Under the pieces are notes generated by a model, which saw only the letters and a program-made list of their open reading frames with translations, was not told the origin of the DNA and made no database searches. DNA of 64,000 nt from Lepus europaeus. Its lineage: Eukaryota > Chordata > Mammalia > Lagomorpha > Leporidae. Of the stretch, positions 51,701-63,700 are shown piece by piece; position 1 is the first letter of the stretch; each line of letters starts with the position of its first letter. The stretch spans positions 96,225,388 to 96,289,387 of the forward strand of contig NC_084828.1 of the NCBI RefSeq assembly GCF_033115175.1, given 5' to 3'. The translations under genes and the position numbers were made by a program.

Positions 51701-54700
51701 TACAAAAACAAATTTGAAAATCATGCATAGATTTTCTTCATAATATGCATTTTCTACAATTTTTTTTTTTTTTTTTTTTGACAGGCAGAGTAGACAGTGA
51801 GAGAGAGACAGAGAGAAAGGTCTTCCTTCTCTGTTGGTTCACCCCACAATGGCCACTGCAGCCAGCGTGCTGTGGCCAGCACGCCGCGCTGATCCGAAGC
51901 CAGGAGCCAGGTGCTTCTCCTGGTCTCCCATGCGGGTGCAGGGCCCAAGCACTTGGGCCATCCTCCACTGCACTTCCAGGCCACAGCAGAGAGCTGGACA
52001 GGAAGAGGAGCGACCAGGACTAGAACCCGGTGTGCCAGCGCCGCAGGCGGAGGATTAGCCTATTGAGCCGCGGCGCCGGCCTACAAAATTTTTTACTTCT
52101 GCATTAATCCCTCCATTCTTCACTTCTACATTTGTAACAGGGTATTGTTTTGAAGAATAAATGAGTTAGTACTAGAAGGTATTTAGCAAAGTACTTGGCA
52201 CATACTAAGTGCTCAGCACCTACTACCTATTATTATCATCATTGTCCTTATGTGACATGCTGGAATGAAAATAACTAATCCATAGCAATAATGTCTTAGT
52301 AGCTCAATCCGTGAGATTACAGACCAGGTGGAATGTTTATAACAATACTAGCAGTATTACAACAATGGACTTCCAGGTAAAGCATGTATTATGACTGCTA
52401 ATGATCTTTATATTTTTTTCCCAAGTAACAACTGTTGCAAGGAATCTAAATGTTATTATTTAACCACATAATACATTTTCATTCCTTAATCTATTTGATG
52501 AGAACAAAGCTAAGAAAACACATACAGAAGATAATATGGCTAGATCAAGATATTTTTCAGTTACTATTTCTCTTAAGATGAAGTTAATATTAACAGATCA
52601 GGTCTCAAATATTCTGGGTAAACAATCTCATCCAGAAGTCGTGTCTGACACACATCACTAAACAGGGTCTCACTCACATAACTAAATATAGTAGGGTACA
52701 CACCACATACCACTAAACACACAAACGTGACTACTATGTTATCTTAATTAAATCTTCACATTAATCTAATTGGATAGAAAATATACTTATATGTTAACAT
52801 ATACCACAATGAACAGCCAGAGAGGGTAAACAACATACTCAGGGTCATACAGCAAGTGGCAGGGTCAATATTAATTCCTAAATCTGAGTACTTTCCACTA
52901 CAATATAGACAAAGCTAGCCAAAGAATAATACTAAACCTAAAATCTAATTAAAAAAAATACTTGTTGAATATTATTGTTAGTGGTGAATTAAGCCTGATT
53001 ATAGAACAGATTGAAAGCATGTCCTTGTAAAAATTAAAGAAAAAAAGCAAAGGAGGAAGGAGGGAAATTGGGGGGAGGAGATGTGAGGGAGGGAAGTATC
53101 TTCTTGGAACTGTACCTATGAAACACATGAAATCTGTTCTCTTTGTAGTAATAATTTTTTTTTTTTTGACAGGCAGAGCGGATAGTGAGAGAGAGAGACA
53201 GAGAGAAAGGTCTTCCTTTTTGCCGTTGGTTCACCCTCCAATGGCTGCTGCGGCTGGCGCATCTCGCTGATCCAAAGCCAGGAGCCAGATGCTTCTCCTG
53301 GTCTCCCATGTGGGTGCAGGGCCCAAGCACTTGGGCCATCCTCCACTGCCTTCCCGGGCCATAGCAGAGAGCTGGCCTGGAAGAGGGGCAACCGTGATAG
53401 ACTCCGGCGCCCCAACCGGGACTAGAACCCGGTGTGCCGGCGCCGCAAGGCGGAGGATTAGCCTGTTAAGCCATGGCGCCGGCCAGTAATAAAAAATTTT
53501 AAGAAGAAATAAAAACATGAAAAGGATCCAATTAAAATAGATATTTTTCACTCATCATCCATCAAACAGTAGGTTTGGCTCATCAGAAATTCATCGAAGT
53601 TTGACATCTGCCAACTAAACTTAAGCTTCTTTAAAGAAGGGAGTCACCCAGGGCAGCCGCCAGCGCGGGAGTGGAGGCGCCACGGCCCCAGGACCCAGTG
53701 TCCCCTGCGGGCCCTGCCCCACGGCCCTGTGACCAGCAGTGAGGCCTGGCTCTGGAGGCCCCAGGGCAGGCCTGTTGTTGTGTTTTGTAAACAATAAAGC
53801 AGAGGGGAATTGAAAAAAAATAAATAAATAAAGAAGGGAGTCTAATATTTGAGTATCCACTCGTTCCCATCCCCCAAACCAACACTGCCTAGAACACTGG
53901 GCTGATATTCAAGTCTTAACAAAAGATACATAATATCTTTTTTATTATTTTAGTACAGCTGCAAAAATGTGCAGATTAATTTCTTTTCCTATAGAATTTC
54001 ACATAAAATACAAACTACTACTTCTAGACAACACTCACTTTGTCAAACGAGCCTCCTTCACGGTTTTCTGCCAGATTTGAATCTTCTGTTCTCTTAGGTC
54101 CAGTGCTTTCTGATATGCAGATGGAAGACCCCCAGGTATCTCTGTTGTGTCCCCTTCCATTTCAAAGGGAGTAATAAATACATAGAATTCAGAAGGTGGT
54201 AAGAGTCGGAAGACACTTGTATCACTGTTCTCTTTGCACACGACCATTGGATTATCCCAATAGTTAGGCACTGTAGCAAGGCCAGTCCTGGCCATATGGT
54301 CCTCAAGCATCGGGTAATGGGTATGAAAGGGGGCAAATGTTACTCTCTGGTTTCCAGAGAGAATAAGTGGGCGTGTAGGCGTCAGAATGTGAAAGATGCA
54401 ATCTGTTGTAGAAGAGACGGAAAGACGACGGCAAACAGCAATGACTTTAACATTGTCACAGCTGTAGAGGTGAAGAGCAGTCTCTGTAGGGCCCAAGACA
54501 AAGGTGCTATTCCTGCACTTCTCAATTGTCACAGATCTGAAAAATGAAAAGATGAGGTAAATTATTCTGCATAAGAAAAAGACAAAAAAAAAAAAAACTG
54601 ACTTAAGAAATATTCACTGGTAGCAAAAAAAGCATTCATGCTAGCACAAAGACACGTCGGAGTATCAGAACACTAGGAAGACCGTGCCTACCGTAAGGGA

Positions 54701-57700
54701 GAAAGCAGATATATAAAAGATTCATTGCAGCGGTGAATCTTCACATGTGCCCCCAGCAGAGTATCTGAGCTCTTGGCCAATGTCTGTTTGCAAACCTGGC
54801 TCATCACCACCATGCGGTGCCTCCTAGGGGCCACATGAGTATTGCAGGCAATCTTAGCTCTTCGGGCTGTACCTTCAACTATTTAAGAAAACATGAAAAT
54901 AAATGAGATCATTTCAAATTAAAGAAAAATAACCATAGAAGGTTACACATGTCTACACTTACCCATGTCTAAAAATGTGATACATGGAGAAATAAAAAGT
55001 TAGGCCTAGGCTTTGGGTAAACAGATGTTATATTATTCTCTGTTCCCTTTTTTGTATATTTATAACATTTCATAATCTTTGTTACAAAATAATCTTTAAA
55101 CCTATAATCCATTAAAGATGGCCTGTAGAGCTAAGAACTGTTTTCAGGGGCCGGCGCTGTGGCGCAGCGGGTTAACGCCCTGGCCTGAAGCACCAGCATA
55201 CCATATGGGCGCCGGTTCTAGTACCGGCTACTCCTCTTCTGATCCAGCTCTCTGCTATGGCCTGGGAAAGCAGTAGAAGATGGCCCAAGTCCTTGGGCAC
55301 CTGCACCCACGTGGGAGACCCAGAGGAAGCTCCTGGCTCCTGGCTCCTGGCTCTGGCCGTTGCAGCCAATTGGGGAGTAAACCATCAGATGGAAGACCTC
55401 TCTCTCTCTGCCTCTCTTCTCTCTGTGTGACTCTCTGACTTTCAAATAAATAAATAAAATATTTTAAAAAAACACAAAGAATTGTTTTCATATCTATCCC
55501 TCAAGTTATGTAATGTGTGTCTGAGGTCCTTTTGCTGGTAAGAGGCAATACTGGCCCATCTCCAAATCTTCTCCAAGATAGCTTACTTTGTCAGTCCAAC
55601 CATAATAACCTCCCCAGGTCGCCATAATATGAATTTTATACCCCCCTTGCTTACTTCCCAAATCATTCCATGAGCTCTATTTGAGTTCACGTGTTTATTC
55701 CAAGGATTATTATTATCCTCCTAATACATTGTCTTACAAAAACCAACATGCAAAAAACATGTACAGGTTGCGCTCCAAGTCTAGTGAACCGGACCCCCTA
55801 GTGAACAGTACTGGCCAAATGTGGGGAGGTCACAGAAGTATGCTGTTATCTTTCTTTTAAAATAATTTTACATGTCAAGAGGTGATCATTGACAAAAGTG
55901 TTAATTGTTAACAACAGGAGTCACTGTGCACTAACTTCCCATGCAAGACTTCTGTCCTCAAAGAGTTGTATTATGAGAGTTAACAGTAAAACTTGTTCTC
56001 AAAGATAATTTTGTTTTAGTGTATTAAGTGGAAGATATTCTTTTTTTTTAAGATTTATTTATTTATTTGAAAATCAGAGTTACACAGAGAAGGAGAGGCA
56101 GAGAGCGAGAAAGGTCTTCCATCCACTGGGTCACTCCCCAGTTGGCTGGAGCTGTGCCGATCCAAAGCCAGGAGGCAGGAGATTCCTCTGGGTCTCCCAA
56201 CACGGGTACAGGAGCCCAAGGACTTGGGTCATCTTCTACTGCTTTCCCAGGCCATAGCAAAGAGCTGGATCGGAAGTGGAGCAGCTGGGACTTGAACCAG
56301 CACCCATATGGAATGCCGGCACTGCAGGCGGCGGCTTTACCTGCTATGCTACAGCACTAGCCCTGAGGATACTCTTATGTCTCATAAGTTTTACTTATGC
56401 CTAAGTGTCCAAATCCATTCCTTTTTTTCTTAGGTGCTTCCTTAATTAATGATAAAACTTATTCTCAAGGACTAACTTTCTTTTAATATATTAAATGGAG
56501 GATATTCTTATGTCTCATAAGTTATAGTTATGTCTAAGTGCTCACATAAGATGTATCATTCTTGGGCACTTCTTTAAAGTTAATTCATTTTCTCAAAAAA
56601 AAAAAAAAAAGTGAAATTAACTCTGAGATGCAATGACTATGAACAGCCCTTGTCTCGACTATTGAGGAACGGTTCTTTTTTTCTTCCGTGCAAACTGTTG
56701 AACTCAACTTAGTATAGAGTTGGTCTTCTGTGTATACAGTTAATTAAAAATGGATCTTAGAGGAGAATGGGACTGGGAATGGGAGAGCGAGGAGGAGGAG
56801 GGGTGGCAGTGTGGGTAGGAGGGCATGTATGGTGGAAGAATCATTATGTTCCTAATGTTGTACTTATAAAATGAATGAAGTTCATATTCCTTAAATAAAA
56901 GGTCTCTTTCGGGAAAAAAAATTTAAAAAAAGAAAATAAAAAAATAATTTTGGGGCTGGCACTGTGGCAAAGAGGTAAAGCTACCGCCTGCAGTGCCGGC
57001 ATCCCTTATGGACACCAGTTCAAGTGCCAGTTGCTCCACTTTCGATCCAGCTCTCTGCGATGGCCTGGGAAAGCAGTAGAAGATGGCCCAAGTGCTTGGG
57101 CCCCTGCACCCACGTGGGGGACCCTGAAGAAGCTCCTGGCTCCTGGCTTTGTATTGGCGTGGCCATTTGGGAGAGTGAACCAGTGGATGGAAGACCTCTC
57201 TCTCTCTCTCTCTCTCTGCCTCTCCTTCTCTCTCTGTGTAACTCTTTCAAATAAATAAATAAATATTAAAAAATAATTTTAAAATGTTGTTTTCTTTTAA
57301 AATGATTATTTCTATTACATAAGTTTATTTTATATAAACTTATATAAAATATATATAAGTTACACAAACGATTATATAGTTAACACATGATTATTATAGG
57401 AAATACCAGAAGATAAAAATCATCTGTAATCCTACTACTTATCACTGTTAATATTTTATTATAATCCTTGAGTTTGAATATCCTTTTTTTCTTTTTTTCC
57501 CATTAGCACCTACCCTAAGAATGTTCAGAAACTCACTTGGACATATATTCTCTTATTAATACGAAGAATTATGTAGGGACCACTGCTGTGGTGTAGCAGG
57601 TAAAGCCACTGCCTAGAGTGCCGGCATCCCATACAGACGCTGGTTCAAGTCCCAGCTGCTCCACTTTCAATCCAGCTCTATGCTTTGTGGCCTGGGAAAG

Positions 57701-60700
57701 CACTGGAAGATGGTCCAAGTCCTTGGGCCCCTGCATTCTTGTGGGAGACCCGGGAGAAGCTCCTGGGTCCTGGCTTTGAATCGGTGCAGCTTTCAACTCT
57801 TGTAGCCATCTGGGGAGTGAACCAGTGGATGGAAGACCTCTCTCTCTCTATGCCTCTGCCTCTTTGTAGCTCTTTCAACTAAATAAATAAATGTTTTTTT
57901 TTTAAAAAAAGAGTTATATAATCTTTCCCATATTTTATGGAGTCCTTATATATCTGAGAGTCTTTGACTTCATACTAGAACAACAGTTGGCTGGACATAC
58001 AATTTTTGGATTATAATCTTTTTAAGATTCTTTAGATGGTGATTCTTGGCATTATAAAATTATGACACAAAACTGATTTCCTTTACATTTATATGGAAGC
58101 TTATTTTATCTTTGAAATTCAGAGATTATAGAAATGCATTCTGGTGTAGTATTTTTTTTCTTCACTCATTTTGCCTGACACTTGCCTCAATAGTGTAGGC
58201 ACCAAAGAAATGTGTGCCCAGTCCTTCCTCTCGTCAAACTTAACATCTGAGCTCACCTATGTAGCCACCACTGGACTCTCAGGAAAGGAACTAACAGGCA
58301 ACCATGGTCAGATTCCCTCTACTGTGTATTTAAATTTCCAACTTGGAAACATCTACTCTGTGTCTATGTAGCTAAGACCTCATCCCACACCAACTCTCTG
58401 AAGTTGCTACTGTGGAATAGCCAAATTCTGCTGTATTGTTTGGAAAACAAGAAATCCTCAAGTGAGTGAGTACCTGGCGGTGAGAAGCAGAGAGTCAGAA
58501 AAGTGAAAAGTAAAGCAAAGACAAGACTGACTGCAGTTGGAGTTGTGTTAACTACAACCGGAAGGACCTTGACTAACAAATCAACTCTCATGAGACTGTG
58601 GCTGCCTTGGCAGAGAAAGTCACGTAAAAGATATTTTCCTCTTTTATAGCAATAGTGTTTTTAGGTTTCCTATAGAAGACGTATGACCTTTAATACATCA
58701 GAAAACCCTAGGTTTCATAACTTGTCATTCAATTTACTATAAGTTAAAATATTTAAAAATACCTTGGTGAGCCCAAGCCAATTTTTTTCCAGACTTGAGG
58801 CAAGCAGATGTACCAAATGGATTTTCAGTCAAAGAGGCTCTCAACCAGGCTTCCAGCTTGTAGAAAGAGAAAGTCTTAGAGATCTTTGAGAAGCCACTTT
58901 CTGTGTGCAGCGGTTGCCACAGCGCAAGTTCATGAAGTGGATAGATCTTCCTGGCTCCAGTTACTGTACCTTCAATAAGAAAGCTCAGTGCCATGACACC
59001 TTCCCGAGAGACTAGACTACTATGGGTCGAATGAAACGATTCACTGAGTTGTTCTGGATCTAAAAGCAGTTCAAGGAGATCTGATAGATGGTAAGAGACA
59101 AAAGCTTGGTGACTGTAATCATTCCAATTCTAAAAAAAATCAAAAGAAAGCACTGTTAACAGATCAAAGAGATTCCAAGAGATCTAAAATTTTTACATTT
59201 TAATTATTTTGTATTTTTACTCTGCTTCATGCCCAAAATAGAATTTAGGTGGCTATATAAATCTTTCTGTGTGTTAGATAGTATAGATTCTCTTCCCAGT
59301 TTAACTCAAAAGTAATAAGTAATTCTTAATGTGTGTCAAGCATTGTTACACATATTTTAACATATTTAATCTTTCTTTTTTTTTTTTTTTTTTTGGCAGG
59401 CAGAGTGGACAGTGAGAGAGAGAGACAGAGAGAAAGGTCTTCCTTTGCCGTTGGTTCACCCTCCAATGGCCGCCGCGGCCGGCGCGCTGCGGCCGGCGCA
59501 CCGCGCTGATCCAATGGCAGGAGCCAGGTGCTTATCCTGGTCTCCCATGGGGTGCAGGGCCCAAGTACTTGGGCCATCCTCCACTGCCCTCCCGGGCCAC
59601 AGCAGAGAGCTGGCCTGGAAGAGGGGCAACCGGGACAGAATCCGGCACCCCAACCGGGACTAGAACCCGGTGTGCCGGCACCACTAGGCGGAGGATTAGC
59701 CTATTGAGCCGCGGCGCTGGCTAACATATTTAATCTTAACAAATATCCTAAAATGGATGTCATTATCATTCCCACTATAAAAATTAGAAAACAAAGACAT
59801 AGGAAGGTTAATAAACTTGCCACAAAGCTAGCAACTACTCTAAAAGCTTCAAAACAAACATAAAACTAACCATCGTGGACACTCATTCAATGAAGCACTA
59901 GATTTCTTAACCTACTTTCTCTAATTACAGAAGGAAGTTTAAATTCTGTGAAATGAAGCAAGTGGTCTTACAGAGACTAGATTTAAGAAAAGCGTAACTT
60001 TGGGAATAACTTGGAGTTGACAGATGTTTGAGTGATTTGGCTCACCATTTGACAGCCATTTTCTGAGCACCTCTTATTGGGCATAAGCAATGTTAAGTGA
60101 TGAATATGCAAACTGAGTGAGAGAGTCTCTGTAGTGAGAAGACAACACAAACAACCACAACACAGTGGGTTAAGACCTGCAGTAGTGATGTGTAAAGATG
60201 CTCTATGAGCATGAGAGCAACAACTAACTCCACATGGAAAAATATGTCTGAACAGGTTTTTTTTTTTTTTTTAAGATTTACCTATTCATGTACTTGATAG
60301 AATGACAGAATGAGAAGGAAAGAGAGAGAGGGAGAGAGAGGGAATCTTCCACCTGTCAGGTCACTCCTCAAACTGCCGTAACAGCCAGGGCTGTTCCAGG
60401 CTGAAGACAGAAGCCAGGAACTCCATCCAGATCTCCCACATGAGAGGCAGGGACTCAAGCAGTTGAGCCATCATCTGCTCCTTCCCAGGCATGTTAGTAG
60501 AGAGCTGGATCTGCAGTGGAGTAGTCAGGCTGGTGTTCTGCCGTGGGAGGCAGGCGTCCCAAGTAGTGACCTAATCTGCTGCACTACAACATCGTTCCTG
60601 AATAGATTCTTGACAGATGTCGGCAGTCAAGCAGACAAGGAAAAGAGCATCGCAGGCACAGAGGACAGCATATACTACAGTGCACAGGAACAAAAGAGAA

Positions 60701-63700
60701 CTGCAAGTCCCAAGTGGAGTACAGGAAGCGTGCCGGGACATAGCAGCTGAAGTTAAAATGGCAAACTGAAAAACAGAGCAGAACTGGAACTGGAAAGCCA
60801 TGTGGCACTGGGTTCTCTCTCAGGATCCAGTATCTCTCTGCATGTCTGTTCTGTTCTCTTCTTTTTCTCTGATGACAAGCATCTTAGGCTTTTCTGATTA
60901 CCTCAGTTTCTAACCCCTCATAATTCCAGGTGACTTACGAGCATAGAAGCAATCCTGGTGCTAACACCACATGAGTTTTCGGCTCAAGGATCCATCACCA
61001 ACTGGTAACTTGGTTTTCTTGAGGACTGACTGCTCCACATCATTTCAGATCAGACTTCATGTAATTTCAAATACATAGCAATGAACAGGCCACTCTACTA
61101 AAGTGTCCATCCCTGATCCAATAAGTTGTTGGGAGAAATCATGCCATAGTACAAACCAGAGTCACCATTTACTGATGCTTACTATGTAGTAAGTCCCCAA
61201 CTTAATATAGGAGTGAATTATCTGGCCGGCACCGTGGCTTAACAGGCTAATCCTCCGCCTTGCAGCGCCGGCACACCGGGTTCTAGTCCCAGTTGGGGCG
61301 CCAGATTCTATCCTGGTTGCCCTCTTCTAGGCCAGCTCTCTGCTATGGCCCGGGAAGGCAGTGGAGGATGGCCCAGGTCCTTGGGCCCTGCACCGGCATG
61401 GGAGACCGGGAGAAGTGCCTGGCTCCTGGCTTCGGGTCAGCAAGATGCGCCAGCTGCAGCGGCCATTGGAGGGTGAACCAACGGCAAAAAGGAAGACCTT
61501 TCTCTCTGTCTCTCTCTCTCTCACTATCCACTCTGCCTGTCAAAAAAAAAAGGATTGAATTATCATGGCTATTTAAATAGTCTTCACCATTTACACAAGG
61601 TTTAGACAAGTTAACAAACTTGCCTAAAGTCATGTGATTATTAAGAGGTAGAACTCTATGTGAATGCAGGCTACCTCAGCTCAAAACACCATCTTCGGGG
61701 GCCAGCACTGTAGCATAGCGGGTAAAGCTGCCACTTGTGATGCCAGCATCCTATATGGGCGCCAGTTCAGGTCTCAGCTGCTCTACACCCATCCAGCTCT
61801 CTGCTAATGTGTCTGGGAAAGCAGCAAAAGATAGACTAAATCCTTGGGTCCCTATACCCAAGTGGGAGACCCAGCAGAAACTCCTGGTTTCGGATCAACC
61901 CAGCTCCAGCTGCTGCAGTAATTTGGAGAGTGAACCAGAAGATGGAAGATATGTGTGTCTTTCTGTAAACTTTGCCTGTCAAATACATAAATAAATCTTA
62001 AAAAAATAAAAATAAAAAACCACCATCTCCTAACAGTGCCCATTCAGCAGGAACTATGTGTGGATAAAGTAGGCAGTGATTGACTTCTTTCATCTATCTG
62101 GACTGGAACATTCTGAATTTAAGGAATAGTTATGGGCCTCTATATGAAGGGGTGAAAATAAAAGGCAAGATCTCTGGGATGGTGCCAAACTTGGGAGTCA
62201 CTGAGACAGACGAAGTCATGGGAACAGAAAGAATGATACTGAATGACTACATCAAGCGAGAAGATTGTGACAGGAAAAATCATGGGGCAACAACAGAATT
62301 TAAGGGCCAAGGAGAGAAAAACTTATGAAGAAAAGTGAGATGGAAGAATCGGAGACAACACTATAAGTTTAAAAGCATCAAGGACTATAAGGGAAGACAT
62401 ATTTATCTAAAAGGAGATTATAAAAATATCAAAGAGATTTTCTGAATGCCATAACAGTTTTAAGGAGCCAGCACATACTAAAATACTTCCACAAAACAAG
62501 TAAACACATTTTGATTTTCTTTACAAAAACAGAAAGAAAAACACAGTAAGGTATTTTTTGAAACTTAAAACGTGAGGCAGTTAAACTGAACTTCTGGATT
62601 GTTACAGCATATAAAATTACTTAAGCATGACTAAGTACTATGAGAAGAAATTTTTATAATTTTCAGATTTAAATAAATTTTGCAAATACTACATCTTCCC
62701 ATTCATACTATCTTCCCATTCATACACTTAAGTAAGTGAATTCAAGTTTATTAATATTTGCAAAAACGGGGATGCTAATACTATGAATGTTTTCCTAAGC
62801 AATTTTTATATCAGTGAAGGAACTGAAATCACTTCTCTAATTTGATTAAGATAGTACATATTTTGTTTAATAATTAGGAAAAAATAGTAAAAAACAAAAA
62901 AATAAACCATTAAATCACTGGCTTATATAAAGAACCCAAACATAATTGTTTTTTAATTTTTTTTTTAAACTTATATGAAAGGCAGATAGAGAGAGAGTGC
63001 AAGAATGGTTCCCATTTGATGGTTCACTCCCCAAATGCCCACAATGGCTAGGGTTGGGCCAGGTTCAAAGATAGGAGCAGGAACTCAATCCAGGTCTCCC
63101 TCGTTGGTGGTAAGAACACAATTATTTGGACAATCCATCGGTTCTGCATCAGTAGGAGCCTGGAGTCAAGAACCAGAGCTGGGTATCAAGCCCAGGTACT
63201 CCAATGTGCAAGATGGCCATCTTAAGCACTCCAGGAGTGGGGGAACTCTTTTCTACCAAGGACCATTTGGACACTTAAATCATTTGTGGGTCATACAAAA
63301 TTATCAACTTAAAAATTAGCCTCTGTGACGCAGTGGGTTAAAGCCCCAGCCTGCAGTGCCGGCATCCCATATGGGTCCCAGTTTGAGTCCCGGCTGCTCC
63401 ACTTCCGATCCAGCTTTCTGCCATGGCCTGGGGAAGCAGTGGAAGATGGCCCAAGTCCTGGGGCCCCTGCACCTGTGTGGGAGACCCGGAAGAGGCTCCT
63501 GGCTCTGGATCAGCTCAGCTCTGGTTGTTGCGGTCATTTGGGGAGTGAACCAGCAAATGGAAGACCTCTCTCTCTCTCTCTCTCTCTCTAACTCTGTCTT
63601 TCAAATAAATAAAATAAATCTTAAAAAAAAAAAATTAGCCTACTATAGATTTATTGAATTTTGAGTCCAACCTCTGGTTGCTTTGGCAGGGCGAGATCAA

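Larger units (their letters stand above)
48784..54038 (-). other. TBCCD1: TBCCD1 intron before the last coding exon, 5.3 kb
   Basis: Donor ACAAA/GTGAGT, acceptor ATTTTAG/GGA, splitting a Lys codon after two bases. It holds four C-SINEs, two mariner-like fragments, an L1 3' fragment, a GC-rich retrocopy and MIR patches. Confidence 0.93.
54879..58762 (-). other. TBCCD1: TBCCD1 intron, 3.9 kb
   Basis: Donor CAAG/GTATTT, acceptor AAATAG/TT. It contains four C-SINEs and a rabbit-type L1 3' region. The remainder, including 57,272-57,576 and 57,910-58,762, is AT-rich with nothing recognised. Confidence 0.92.
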
